Position numbers and translations under genes: made by a program. The notes under the pieces were generated by a model that had not been told where the DNA came from, did not search any database, and was given only the letters and a program-made list of their open reading frames with translations. A stretch of 64,000 nt of DNA, from NCBI RefSeq assembly GCF_024345495.1, contig NZ_JAGQBF010000008.1:37603-101602 (forward strand). Direction: 5' to 3'. The stretch is from Synechococcus sp. RedBA-s. Lineage in GTDB: Bacteria > Cyanobacteriota > Cyanobacteriia > PCC-6307 > Cyanobiaceae. Shown one piece after another: positions 52,657 to 61,979 of the stretch; positions within the stretch are counted from its first letter, which is position 1, and each line of letters opens with the position of its first letter.

Positions 52657-53276
52657 GGCTGGGTTTCCGCGGCGGCTTCCAGCCCCGTCATCGGCACGTA
52701 GCCCGGCAGAGCCTGAATGCGTCCGATCCAGGCGCGCACATAGGGATAGGGAGCCAGATCGATGCCGCCACCCCCCGAGAGGGCCACATAGGGAAACACA
52801 GCGATGTCGGCGATCGTGGGACGATCCAGCTCCAGCCAGTCCCGATCGCTCAGGTGCCGTTCCAGCTGATCCAGAATGAAGGCGGCTTTCTCCTGGGCGC
52901 GTTCAATCGGAATGGCCTTCACACCGAACAGGTGATGCAGGCGGGCACTCTCGGGACCCTGCCGCACTTCGCCGGCAGCCGTGGAGAGCCAGCGCACCAC
53001 CCGGGCCTGCTCGAGGGGGCCGATGGGAAACCACTGGCCATCGCCCTGGCGAGCGGCCAGATACAAGAGGATCGCCTGGGCGTCGGAAAGGGTGTTGTCG
53101 CCATCGTCCAGAACGGGCACCTGGCCGAACGGATTGAGCGCCAGAAAGGGCGACGACTTGTGCTCCCCCTGCATCAGATCGACACGTACCCATTCGTAAG
53201 GGACGCCGAGCAACTCGAGCAGCAGGCGCACCTTATAGCTATTGCCGGAGAGTTCGTGGCCGTAGAGTTTGATCAT
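52653..53276 (-). CDS. glutathione S-transferase family protein
   Basis: The 207-residue protein has the N-terminal thioredoxin-like half (KLYGHELSGNSYKVRLLLEL, the cis-Pro region FGQVPVLDDG and the SDAQAILLYLA motif) and a helical C-terminal half (FILDQLERHL, LDRPTIADIAVFPYVAL). It is probably cytosolic, conjugating or reducing electrophiles. The frame extends upstream into the YHS remnant; ATG 53276 is the GST start. Confidence 0.92.
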   Translation of the reverse strand: MIKLYGHELSGNSYKVRLLLELLGVPYEWVRVDLMQGEHKSSPFLALNPFGQVPVLDDGDNTLSDAQAILLYLAARQGDGQWFPIGPLEQARVVRWLSTAAGEVRQGPESARLHHLFGVKAIPIERAQEKAAFILDQLERHLSDRDWLELDRPTIADIAVFPYVALSGGGGIDLAPYPYVRAWIGRIQALPGYVPMTGLEAAAETQP

Positions 53277-53329
53277 GAAACCGAAGAGTAGTGAGGAGAA
53301 TGTGGAGAGCGTGCAAAAAGCCTGAGGGT

Positions 53330-53738
53330 GAACATCATCAGAGGGGAAGGAGATTTCCGATGGCCCAGCGCGCATCGGCCGCGACCTTGATGCTCTCTGG
53401 TCGTCGGCCTGCCACTGGGGCGTTGTGTTGCCATGTTCGCCGTTGTCAAAGAGATAAAGCCTGTCGTCCGTCACGATGTAGGTGAGTGGGTCGTCGTGAA
53501 AACGCCGCATGTTGTTGTCCGAAGCGAAGCGCTAGGTGACCCCGGCGTGCTCCGAGGAGTGTTCAGACCATCCGGGCAGGGGCTGGCCGTCGAAATAGGA
53601 CACCGCGTCATAGCCCTCAAGGGCAAGGAAGTGCTCGTCGTGACTGACCGGATGGGACGCGCCAGACGTGATGGGTGCTGAAGACATAGGACCAAGGGAA
53701 CGGGTGACCAGAGGGCCCGCCAGCGAGGACAGACCCAT
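53330..53738 (-). pseudogene. YHS-domain protein with nonsense codon
   Basis: The frame reads HFLALEGYDAVSYFDGQPLP and AEHAGVT, then TAG, then RFASDNNMRRFHDDPLTYIV, DRLYLFDNGEHGN. YHS-domain proteins read AT-YRFAS here, so TAG replaced a tyrosine codon. The CAYAVS metal segment is also missing. It is between the GST gene and the TetR regulator. Confidence 0.65.
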
Positions 53739-53790
53739 CTGTCTTAAACAGTAGCAGACCTTTCTGTCTACCGGCTAGCCTGTCTGAAAT
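53735..53790. promoter_or_regulatory. possible TetR operator region
   Basis: Between the TetR start and the opposite-strand YHS/GST genes, CTGTCT occurs three times and forms an inverted arrangement with AGAC (TAGCAGAC...CTGTCTA), as in operators of oxidative or electrophile-responsive TetR repressors. Confidence 0.4.
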
Positions 53791-53796
53791 TGAAGC

Positions 53797-54411
53797 ATGA
53801 CCATGGCTGAAACAGGTGCTGCCGGAAGGACTTCCACCAAGCGGGAGGCTCTGCTCAGCACCGCTTCGGAGCTCTTCTCGCGCCAGGGCTACCGAGCCGT
53901 GGGCATCGACACGCTCCTGGCCGAGGCCGGCGTGGCCAAGATGACCCTCTACAAGCAGTTCGGCTCAAAGGAGGAGTTGATCGCCGCCGTGCTGGAGCGC
54001 TTGGCCGGCGAGATCGGCACTTCACTCACCGCCAGGCTGGCGGCCGCCAGCGGAGGCAGCCGCGGCCGGGTTCTGGCGGTGTTCGACTGGCTGACGGACT
54101 GGGTGCGCTCACCGGCGTTCCACGGGTGTCTTTTCATCAAGGCGGCCAGTGAATACCCCGATCCAGGCGATCGGCCCCGGCAGGCGGCCGAAGCCTTCAA
54201 GGCCGGCTGCCGCGAGCTGCTGGAAGGGCTCTGCCGCGAACTCGGCATCATCGATCCGGCCCGCCTGGCCCGGCAGCTGCACCTGCTGCTCGAAGGTGCC
54301 CTGGTGCTCAGCTTCATGGAGCGCGATCCCCGGGCCGCCGGCGATGCCAGAGACGCGGCGGCAATGTTGCTCGATGCCGCCAACCGAGAGGAGCGGGAGG
54401 GCGGCGGCTGA
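53797..54411 (+). CDS. TetR/AcrR family repressor
   Basis: The 204-residue protein has the N-terminal HTH with REALLSTASELFSRQGYRAV, TLLAEAGVAKMTLYKQFGSK (recognition helix) and a helical ligand domain with Cys in HGCLFIKAA. It is divergent from the YHS-GST-PNPOx genes, its likely targets. ATG 53797 or 53803 are equally possible. Confidence 0.9.
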   Translation: MTMAETGAAGRTSTKREALLSTASELFSRQGYRAVGIDTLLAEAGVAKMTLYKQFGSKEELIAAVLERLAGEIGTSLTARLAAASGGSRGRVLAVFDWLTDWVRSPAFHGCLFIKAASEYPDPGDRPRQAAEAFKAGCRELLEGLCRELGIIDPARLARQLHLLLEGALVLSFMERDPRAAGDARDAAAMLLDAANREEREGGG

Positions 54412-54414
54412 GAT

Positions 54415-54690
54415 TCAGTCGTTGAGCAGATCGAAGATCGCCTTCTGAAGATCCGGCGGCTAATCCAGTTGATCGAGCACCCAGGCCATCACTGTGGCCG
54501 TTTCCTTCGTCAGGGAGAGCCGCTCCCCTGGATTGATGAAGACGAATGCCTCGTAGCGGGCAGCTGGGTCACGATGGAATCTGAGGACGTTGCGCCGACC
54601 GAGCATCTGGAGCCAGCCAGCCAGTGGGTTGCGAGTAGTTCGGCTGAACTTGTGCGTGGGGTTGGGCTCAACGACACCCCGCCGTTGGCG
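54415..54690 (-). pseudogene. relic of a small conserved-looking protein
   Basis: The frame FSRTTRNPLAGWLQMLGRRN, VLRFHRDPAARYEAFVFINP, LSLTKETATVMAWVLDQLD, then TAG, then PPDLQKAIFDLLND to a stop reads like one protein with one nonsense change. No family recognised, no clear start. Confidence 0.4.
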
Positions 54691-55409
54691 ACGTCACAGC
54701 CAATCGTCAAAGTGAAGAGATGATCAGCAAATCGTCAGCCCGCGACAGAACATCGGGGATGGGTTGACGCATGGACATCATCCAAGATCAATGAATTGGA
54801 AGAATTGAGAAGTGGCGGATGACGCTGAAAGTCGCCTTGAGGAAGAAACTTCGCCAGTGAGGGCAGGCAGCCACCCAAGACTCTCAGGCCTTGTAATACA
54901 AAACTTTCTCCCATGACAAGTGTTCCGCTAGGAATGTCAAAGAATTTAATTCCAGAGGATTAAGTCAAAAAACGCATAGACAAAGAAGACATGAGCGATA
55001 GGATCTCGATCCCAGAGGCCGTGAACCGCCAGCCAACCGGGTTCGGCAACGCCACTGGATTCGGCAAAATCAGTGGCGAGTTCTTCAGCCTCTCGTCGGG
55101 AGTTGATACCACCCCACTCTTTCAGGGCCTGGACGGAGATTTGCGCAACTGCCCACACTGGGGCTTCAGTTTAAGCGATCAGATCACAGCGATCAGATCA
55201 CGATGGCGAACAAGAACGGGGTGCAAGAGACAGTCAATGCAAACGATCTTTTACACTGGCCTCCAGGGCACAGCGCAAAAGTCAACTCAGATGCAAAAAT
55301 TGTCATGTTCAGCCCACAAAACGAACATAGCCATGTGATCAATCATATGATTGAGAAGGCAACGGCATGCCAAATCTGAACTAGACAATGCGGGTTCAGC
55401 CATCATGCA
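54691..55409. other. gene-poor stretch
   Basis: No credible gene was found in about 700 bp of lower GC content. Short open frames here lack starts, codon bias or any recognisable motif. Confidence 0.45.
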
Positions 55410-55664
55410 TCAGCCCTTCAGATCAGGAAGTGGGCCATCCAGGAGATCGTTCTGAGGAAGCCCACCTGGCTCAAGGATAACGAACGATTCGGCGATGCCC
55501 TGCTGTTGGGCCAGGTAGTCGGTGCAGGTGGATGTTCCGAGACCGTCACCACCAATGGGATTACAGAAATCATCCATAGCCATGGAGCCCGAACTGGCAC
55601 AGGCCGTGAGTGAAAAGGCCAGGGCCAAAACGATGGGGGCAATGAAAGCAAAGATCACTGACAT
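55410..55664 (-). CDS. small lipoprotein
   Basis: The 84-residue precursor has a signal peptide with lipobox LTAC (LALAFSLTAC) and a short mature part with two Cys (DFCNPIGG, STCTDYLAQQQG). No family recognised. ATG 55664 (MSVIFAF) chosen over TTG 55679. Confidence 0.65.
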   Translation of the reverse strand: MSVIFAFIAPIVLALAFSLTACASSGSMAMDDFCNPIGGDGLGTSTCTDYLAQQQGIAESFVILEPGGLPQNDLLDGPLPDLKG

Positions 55665-55974
55665 CGACAGAGCAGGCAAGGTTCAGATTGACGTGGTAGA
55701 CATGTCGCGGTGGACATGACATGACGCGCTGGCAGCATCTGGGCCCGAAGAGACAGGCCTGATGATGGCAAGAACATCGCACAGCCGAATCGACTCACGA
55801 ACAGGACGCACCCCCAGGTTTACAAACACTTGACTCCAGACGACGAGATGTCCCGGCGGCAGTTGAACAATGGTTCACGGGGCTGGTGGTGACAGCGGCC
55901 GTGATCGAGGGGGGGCAGTCGTATCCATGGAAAGCCTTGCTAGAGCAGGGATGACATGTTATTGACGTTGTGTC
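55665..55974. other. intergenic stretch
   Basis: No gene was recognised between the lipoprotein and the exonuclease gene. Confidence 0.5.
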
Positions 55975-57015
55975 ATGGCGTTGCCGGCAGGCAGCCTTAT
56001 CCAGCTCACTCCACAGGGGCTCTATTGCCCGGCAGCCGGCGCATGGATCGATCCCTGGCGGCCAGTGGCGAATGCCCTGATCACCCATGCCCACGCCGAC
56101 CATGCCCGCTCGGGTTGCGGCGCCTACTGGGCAGTGGGCAGCGGCGAGGCGGTGCTGCGCCAGCGTCTGGGGGCCGGCATCACGTTCACCAACCTGGCCT
56201 ATGGCGCCGAGCTGCGGATCGGCGAAGCTGTGGTGTCGTTCCACTCCGCTGGACATGTGCTCGGCTCAGCCCAGGTGAGGATCACGGCGGGGGGTGAAAC
56301 CTGGCTGATCAGCGGCGACTACAAGCGCTGCGCCGATCCCAGCTGCGCGCCGTTCGAGCCGTTGTCTGCCGACGTGTTCATCACCGAGGCCACCTTCGGC
56401 CTGCCGATCTACCGCTGGCGGCCGGGCCGCGAGGTGACGGCCGACATCCTGCAGTGGTGGCGGGGCGCACCGGAGCGGCCATCGCTGCTGTTCGCCTATG
56501 CCTTCGGCAAGGCGCAGCGGCTGCTGGCGGAACTGGCGGCCCTCGGGGTCGACGAGGAGGTGCTGCTGCACGGGGCCGTGCAGGCGTTGATGCCCGCCTA
56601 CCGCCAGCAGGGGATCACCATGGCGCCCACCCGACCCGTGAGCGACCTGCCGCGCAGCGAAAGCCTGGCGGGGAAGCTGGTGATCGCGCCACCCTCGGCC
56701 TACCGGTCGGTGTGGATGAAGCGGTTCAAGGATCCCCAGACCGCCTTCGTGAGCGGCTGGATGGCCGTACGCGGTGCCAGGCGGCGGCGGGGCTTCGAGC
56801 GCGGCTTCGTGCTGAGCGATCACGCCGACTGGGACGGCCTGCTGCGCACCGTTAGGGATACCGGCGCCCGCCAGGTGTACGTCACCCACGGCAACAGCGA
56901 CGGCCTGGCCCGCTACCTGCGGGAGGTGGAGGGAATCGCGGCGGAACCACTGGGACGGGCGTTCGAAGCAGAACGCAGTGAGGATGGAGACGGAGTCGAT
57001 CCGAAGCCAGCATGA
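55975..57015 (+). CDS. ligase-associated DNA exonuclease (MBL fold)
   Basis: The 346-residue protein has the metallo-beta-lactamase motif THAHADHARSG, GHVLGSAQVRI, LISGDYKRC and a C-terminal beta-CASP-like HGNSDGLARYL. It matches the ligase-associated exonuclease family, usually next to an ATP-dependent ligase and a helicase. Those partners are not in this window. Its stop overlaps the small membrane gene (ATGA). Confidence 0.9.
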   Translation: MALPAGSLIQLTPQGLYCPAAGAWIDPWRPVANALITHAHADHARSGCGAYWAVGSGEAVLRQRLGAGITFTNLAYGAELRIGEAVVSFHSAGHVLGSAQVRITAGGETWLISGDYKRCADPSCAPFEPLSADVFITEATFGLPIYRWRPGREVTADILQWWRGAPERPSLLFAYAFGKAQRLLAELAALGVDEEVLLHGAVQALMPAYRQQGITMAPTRPVSDLPRSESLAGKLVIAPPSAYRSVWMKRFKDPQTAFVSGWMAVRGARRRRGFERGFVLSDHADWDGLLRTVRDTGARQVYVTHGNSDGLARYLREVEGIAAEPLGRAFEAERSEDGDGVDPKPA

Positions 57016-57200
57016 AGCGACTGGGACGAGGGCTGCTGGGCGCGCTCGTGGGGTTTGTGCTGAGCACGCTGATCAGCTATGTGCTGGTGGCGCAGTACTC
57101 GCCACGACATGACCGGGAACTGGAGGCGGCGATGACCAGTATTTTCTTCTTCGGGCCGGCGGGAGCAGGCCTGGCTTTCTTGGTGGGGTTGCTGTGGTGA
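57012..57200 (+). CDS. small membrane protein
   Basis: The 62-residue product has two membrane helices (LLGALVGFVLSTLISYVLVA and FFFGPAGAGLAFLVGLLW). It overlaps the exonuclease stop by 4 bp. No family recognised. Confidence 0.6.
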   Translation: MKRLGRGLLGALVGFVLSTLISYVLVAQYSPRHDRELEAAMTSIFFFGPAGAGLAFLVGLLW

Positions 57201-57550
57201 TGGACGGCATGTCTGGCCACAGCGTGAAGGCTGGCCCACTCCTTCACCCTGCCTCCCAAGGCCTGCCGATGACTGTTCAAGAGCAGCCAGTACAGTCGTG
57301 ATGTGATGAGAGCCGCCGTTTCAATTCAGAACAAAGCGATCCAGGTTGATCACTCTGCTCCTGGCCGGCACGATCGAGCCCACGATGATTGTCCTGGCAT
57401 CGTCTTCAACAACGCCTGCGATGATGCCACCGGCGACCCAATCGCTCGTTAAACGAATGATTGCATGTACGTTCACAGTTGCCAAGCTGGTGGGCGCCCC
57501 GTGGCATAAGATCCGAGTCAAAATCAACCTGAGCGGAGACTTACCCTTTT
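57201..57550. other. gene-poor stretch
   Basis: No credible gene. A minus-strand frame at 57321-57527 contains TSDWVAGGIIAGV, vaguely like SDWTGGITAGV in the small protein at 37000, and could be a decayed relative. Confidence 0.35.
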
Positions 57551-58216
57551 ATGGCCACTGTTCTGATCACCGGCGCCAATCGCGGCATCGGCTTTGAGTA
57601 CTGTAAACAGCTCGCCTCCCGTGGCGATTCTGTTGTGGCCGTCTGCCGCCATCCTTCTGCTGATCTGCAGAATCTTGGCGTACGGATCGAGGCGGGAGTG
57701 GATGTCACCGATGAGGCGTCGATCACTGCCCTGGTGGAGCGGCTGCAGGGTCTGCCGATCGATGTGCTGATCAACAATGCCGGGATTCTTGAGAGAACCA
57801 CGCTGGAGGATCTCAATGTCGAGAGCCTCCGCCGTCAGTTCGAGGTGAACGCGATCGCTCCGTTGCGCTTTACCCGTGCATGTCTGAGCCAGCTTCAGCC
57901 AGGCTCCAAGGTGATCCTGATGACCAGTCGCATGGGGTCGATCGAAGACAACACCTCCGGCAACTCCTATGGCTACCGGATGTCCAAGGTGGCGCTCTGC
58001 ATGGCGGGAAAATCCCTCTCGATCGACCTGAAGCCCCGCGGTGTTGCCGTTGGAATCCTCCATCCCGGCATGGTGAGCACCGGGATGACAGGGTTCACAT
58101 CCCAGGGGATTGCACCGGAGGATTCCGTGCGAGGGCTGCTGAATCGGATCGATGACCTCACACTGGAGAATTCGGGAACCTTCTGGCATGCCAACGGTGA
58201 GGTGTTGCCCTGGTAG
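57551..58216 (+). CDS. short-chain dehydrogenase/reductase
   Basis: The 221-residue SDR has the cofactor motif TGANRGIG, NNAG as INNAGIL, catalytic Ser (MTSRMGSI) and Y-x-x-x-K as YRMSK. It is the C-factor/CsgA-like type. GGAGA lies upstream of ATG 57551. Substrate unknown. Confidence 0.92.
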   Translation: MATVLITGANRGIGFEYCKQLASRGDSVVAVCRHPSADLQNLGVRIEAGVDVTDEASITALVERLQGLPIDVLINNAGILERTTLEDLNVESLRRQFEVNAIAPLRFTRACLSQLQPGSKVILMTSRMGSIEDNTSGNSYGYRMSKVALCMAGKSLSIDLKPRGVAVGILHPGMVSTGMTGFTSQGIAPEDSVRGLLNRIDDLTLENSGTFWHANGEVLPW

Positions 58217-58237
58217 CCCATCCTGGAGCCGGGGAAC

Positions 58238-58534
58238 TCAGTTCTGGCTGGCAGTCAGGGCCTGAAGCGCCATGGCCACATGTGCCTGCAAAGCGCCGAT
58301 CGCCATCAGTTGCCGCGGGCTGCGTCCCTTGGCCAGGGCTCCATTCCTCTGCTGAAGCGCCTGCAATAGCCGTTCGCTCACCAGTCCGTAGCTACGCAGC
58401 AGCTCCTCGAGTTCATCACTCCGGTCCTCTTCGCCACCACACTCAACCATCGAGGCGTCGGGAACGGCTGCTTGCAGCAGCGTGATCAGTTGCCGGTGGC
58501 TGATGGCATGGGGAACAGAATTGGTGGCATCCAT
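58238..58534 (-). CDS. small hypothetical protein
   Basis: The 98-residue helical protein has RQLITLLQAAVPDASMVECG and QRNGALAKGRSPRQLMAIG. No family recognised. Convergent with the SDR gene. Confidence 0.55.
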   Translation of the reverse strand: MDATNSVPHAISHRQLITLLQAAVPDASMVECGGEEDRSDELEELLRSYGLVSERLLQALQQRNGALAKGRSPRQLMAIGALQAHVAMALQALTASQN

Positions 58535-59016
58535 GAACAAGCAAAGGTTGAAGACTTGTAAATAGAGACTATCGGGATCCCCAGCAACTGGGAATCACTC
58601 GGCGTGTAGTGATCACCCGACCTGGCGCTTACGGTCTGCGCCCGATGCTTCAACCCGCCAGCATTTGCGTAGCGATTGCTCACTGTCAACCGCAGCTGAC
58701 GCCAGTCATTGCAAGGGTCGGAGTGCCCCATGGGCAGGAGCGGCTGCGGTGATTCGTTCGGGCAGCACCCAGGATCTGACCCTGAAGCGGTCTCACGAGC
58801 TCGCCCCACTGATCAATCACACCTGAGCGCACCGCTGTGAGTTAAACCACCTGCAGCTTCTGGATGCCTTGCCCACGACCAGCAGCACTGCTGGCACTGG
58901 CTTGAGGGCCTCGAGGGGCAGGTGGAGGAGGTGATCCCGTGAAGATCCTGGTCGTTAGCGGCCGCCTCTGGGATGGGGCCTGCGCGATGTGGGCTGCCGG
59001 CTTTGGCACGTGAGCG
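58535..59016. other. gene-poor stretch
   Basis: No credible gene in about 480 bp. Short frames on both strands are low in coding signal and may be decayed sequence. Confidence 0.4.
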
Positions 59017-59478
59017 ATGAGTGAGGATCCCACCCCGGCGCTGTCGGTGGAGATCAACGCCCTGAGCCGGGTCGATGATGGGATCGTCGACTACACCGTC
59101 AAACCCAGGGCCCAGGTGGCTGGTCAGCAGCTGCGGAATCTCGCCCTGCCGAATGGTGTGCTCGTCACCCTGATCCTGCGTAGCCGGCTCCAGCCCTGGA
59201 TTGATCGGCTTGTTGATCCAGACCCCGACGAGGCCTCGCTGCCGGTGGGACTGGTGTTGGCCTTCAACGCGGCGGCCAGCTTTGAGCAGCTGCATCGGTT
59301 GTTTGGTGTGGCCATCCCGGCGGAGATCGGGCCGGACGCCGCGGCCCAGAGCCTGGCTGAGCTCCTGGCAAATACGGAAGCGGTCAGCGAGGTTCACGTT
59401 GGTTCTTTTGGCCTCCGAGCAGGAGCTGATCAGGATCTGCTCACCGCTTGCTGCCTCGCCGAAACACCGCTCCAGTGA
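59017..59478 (+). CDS. RCK_C/TrkA-C-like protein, possibly a transporter fragment
   Basis: The 153-residue protein starts with VDYTVKPRAQVAGQQLRNLA, LPNGVLVTLILR, resembling the TrkA-C (RCK_C) domain at the C-terminus of CPA1 antiporters such as NhaP2/CvrA. The rest (FEQLHRLFGVAIP) is compatible with the regulatory tail of these transporters. The membrane part is missing, so it may be a truncated antiporter or a stand-alone regulatory subunit. Confidence 0.5.
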   Translation: MSEDPTPALSVEINALSRVDDGIVDYTVKPRAQVAGQQLRNLALPNGVLVTLILRSRLQPWIDRLVDPDPDEASLPVGLVLAFNAAASFEQLHRLFGVAIPAEIGPDAAAQSLAELLANTEAVSEVHVGSFGLRAGADQDLLTACCLAETPLQ

Positions 59479-59601
59479 AGTGGCAACTGAGCCACAACAG
59501 TGCCAAAGGTTTCGTCCTGAGACCATCCTGACGGTTGCATTCCCTCTGCGAGTGGGGTGCGCCGCCACTTCTAATCAGGCGATTCCTCCGGTTGCATCGC
59601 C

Positions 59602-59889
59602 ATGGTCAGAGTTGTCCCGATTGGTGCCTGCATCACCCTTGCGCTGCTGACTGGATGCGGCAGCCCAGATCTCCCGGCCCTCAAGAAGCTGGCCTGCGAG
59701 AAGGCGGTCAACACGATTGATCTCCAATCGGTGGCTCAGCTTGATGCACTGCGCAAGGCGCTGGGCCTGGCACCAGATGTTGATCCGATCGCTGAATGCC
59801 GTGCCCTGGGGGTGATTGCAGAGCCCAAAGCGCCAACCGACAGCCAGGGCACCGGGGACAACAACGGGGCGGGTGAGAAGGAGAACTGA
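59602..59889 (+). CDS. small lipoprotein, copy 2
   Basis: The 95-residue precursor has lipobox LALLTGC and the shared core ALKKLACEKAVNTIDLQSVA and RKALGLAPDVDPIAECRALG as in the copy at 47207. The C-terminal tail differs. Both are complete, so the duplication is older or under selection. Confidence 0.75.
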   Translation: MVRVVPIGACITLALLTGCGSPDLPALKKLACEKAVNTIDLQSVAQLDALRKALGLAPDVDPIAECRALGVIAEPKAPTDSQGTGDNNGAGEKEN

Positions 59890-59974
59890 TCGCCTCCCCG
59901 CTGCCCCCTCTTCGACCCAACTCGCAGCAGGTCCAGCCGGCACCAAGGACGCCAGGATTGCGCCGCTTCCAGGA

Positions 59975-60640
59975 TCACTCCCCCCAGCGGCGCAACAGGT
60001 TGGTGTAGCTGCGGCTGATCAGATCGAACACGTCGCTCTTGCCCTCCTGACGGAAGAGCGCCCGGCGGGCAGTGTCGAGCTCGAACAGCAGTTCACGCTG
60101 GTCGGCGCCGCGAACCCGACTCTGAATCCAGCCCACGGCCACCAGACGCTCCCCCTGGGTCACGGGTTCGACGCGATGCAACAAGGTGCTGGGATACACC
60201 AACGCATGTCCGGCCGGAAGCCGCAGCGCCTCCTCCGCCGAGGGCGATTCCAGCACCAGCGCACCTCCCTCGTACCCGGACGGATCGCTGAGGAAGAGGG
60301 TGAAGGAGAGATCACTACGGCCCTCCGCCATGAAGGCGTTGTCCACGTGGCGGCCATAGCCTTCACCGGGCCCTGAACGGCTGAACAGCAGCCCATGGAC
60401 CCTCACAGGCAGGGCTGCCGACTGGACCAGGGGGTGGCGCAACAGGGGCTCCACCACCCGTGGAGTGAGCTGGCCCTGCAGATGTGAACTCCGATCCAGC
60501 TGGCGGTTGTTCTTGACCGTTCGTGCATGCCAACCGGCGGTCTCCACGCCAGGCCTCCAGGCATCGGCCTCAGCCAGCAGTTCCATCCGGAGATCCACCA
60601 CCTGCTGGGCCTCCAGAAGAGGTTCAAGCGCGAAACGCAT
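59975..60640 (-). CDS. PKHD-type Fe(II)/2-oxoglutarate hydroxylase
   Basis: The 221-residue dioxygenase has the facial triad H-x-D (RHVDNAF) and distal His (LLHRVEPV), plus Arg for 2-oxoglutarate (R...VAVGWIQSR) and FTLFLSDPSGYEGGALVLES. It matches the PiuC/YbiX family. Substrate is unknown. ATG 60640 gives the usual length. Confidence 0.92.
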   Translation of the reverse strand: MRFALEPLLEAQQVVDLRMELLAEADAWRPGVETAGWHARTVKNNRQLDRSSHLQGQLTPRVVEPLLRHPLVQSAALPVRVHGLLFSRSGPGEGYGRHVDNAFMAEGRSDLSFTLFLSDPSGYEGGALVLESPSAEEALRLPAGHALVYPSTLLHRVEPVTQGERLVAVGWIQSRVRGADQRELLFELDTARRALFRQEGKSDVFDLISRSYTNLLRRWGE

Positions 60641-60706
60641 GGACTGTGACGAATGGCACAACAGGCTGTGGCAAATGCACGGACGGCCAGGAGCCGCGAC
60701 CCGACA

Positions 60707-60934
60707 ATGAAACACCATCCGAGTCCTGCCATGGCCCGCTCCAGCCTTGCTCTGTTCCTGGCCACCGCTGGCTTGGTGGCCGGCACTGTGGGCTGTGGAC
60801 GCGCCCCCGAGCCCATGGAGGGCGGGGAAGACAGTGGCGAAAAAATGGAAAAGACCGTTCCAGGCGCTAGCCCGATCGAGAAGAAAGAAGAAGGTGGTGA
60901 GGGCGGAGAAGGTGGGGAGGGCGGAGAAGGCTGA
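60707..60934 (+). CDS. small lipoprotein with EGG repeats
   Basis: The 75-residue precursor has lipobox VGC (ATAGLVAGTVGC) and an acidic tail ending in EGGEGGEGGEGGEG. A terminator hairpin follows immediately (60944-60977). The role is unknown. Confidence 0.7.
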   Translation: MKHHPSPAMARSSLALFLATAGLVAGTVGCGRAPEPMEGGEDSGEKMEKTVPGASPIEKKEEGGEGGEGGEGGEG

Positions 60935-60943
60935 GTCGACATC

Positions 60944-60977
60944 AGCCGAGCCCAGAGCCTGCTGAGCTCGGCTTTTG
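60944..60977 (+). terminator. rho-independent terminator
   Basis: AGCCGAGC...GCTCGGCT forms an 8-bp stem followed by TTTTGTC, just after the EGG-repeat lipoprotein. Confidence 0.8.
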
Positions 60978-61541
60978 TCTGGGCATCGTCACGAACAATG
61001 AGCCGAATCGCTCCGAGGGTGACTGAAAACCATCCGAATCATCCCTGAGTTCCGTGGCGGCGGAGTTGGTGTCAACAGGGCTGAAGCTTCATGGAGGTGG
61101 AAAACCTCGGCCGTCGTCGCTCCGGCAGGGATGTCGAACAGCGCCCGGTGAACCCGAAGCCCGGCTGGAGCCTCGGGTTCGTCAAGGTTCATCACCGATG
61201 AGCGCGTCTCCTGAAGAGCTCCGCATCAGCCGCAGGGCCAGGTCAGTCGATGCGACCGGGAGGGGACTCGACACCGGCTGCCCCCTCGAGTTCAGCCTCG
61301 GTCAGTCCAGTGAGGTCCTCCCTCAGGTCCTGGAGTGCGCGATCGGCTGATTCGGGGGACTCCAGGTCATCGTCGCTGGGATGTGTGGGGTCAAGTTCAT
61401 GGCAGGCATCGGGAGGGTGGGGGATCGGAGTACTTGTCCTGAACCGTATCCACGATGGCCTTCGCAGGCCGCGGCCTCGGACGGTTCCATGCAGCACCCC
61501 CGCCACTCCCGTGGCTAGGAAAGGGAAGCCTCAAGGGCATG
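60978..61541. other. gene-poor stretch
   Basis: No credible gene. A minus-strand frame near 61253-61410 (ELDPTHPSDDDLESPESA, ALQDLREDLTGLTEAELEGA) looks protein-like but has no start and may be a relic. Confidence 0.4.
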
Positions 61542-61955
61542 CTGTGAGCCGTTCCACTGTCAGCGAACGAGAGGTCATCGTCCAGTCGGCAGGGGTAGCG
61601 CTGGCAGGCAGTCTGACGCGTCCGGATCCGTCAGCCGGGCTGGTGCTGTTCGCCCATGGCAGCGGCCAGCAGTCGCTTCAGCCGCCGCAACCGCCACTTG
61701 GCGAGGGGGCTGGTGGAGGGCGGGCTGGCCACGTTGCTGTTCGATCTGCTCACCGCCGCCGAGGAGCGCATCGATGACCAGGACCGGTCGTTGCGCTTCG
61801 ACATCCCCCTGCTCAGCCGGCGCCTGATTGGGGCGATCGACTGGGCCTGCAGCCAGCCATCTGTTCGAGGAGCCCGGAACCCTGGAGCAGGCCGCCCACC
61901 TGGCCCGCACCTGGTTTCTCCGGCATCTGAGAGGGGCCAGGCCCTGAAGGCCTCC
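61542..61955 (+). pseudogene. dienelactone-hydrolase-like gene, frameshifted and internally deleted
   Basis: The frame EVIVQSAGVALAGSLTRPDP, AGLVLFAHGSG continues in another frame as RNRHLARGLVEGGLATLLFD, LLSRRLIGAIDWACSQPSVRG, then jumps to FEEPGTLEQAAHLARTWFLR. The nucleophile region between is missing. In related genomes this hydrolase is often fused to or beside the phosphoribosyltransferase that follows here. Confidence 0.65.
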
Positions 61956-61979
61956 CGATCCCTCACGCCTCCTCACGAC

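Noticed and set aside
54946..55338. Overlapping 70- and 115-codon frames on opposite strands
   Set aside because: Neither has codon bias, ribosome site or recognisable motif.
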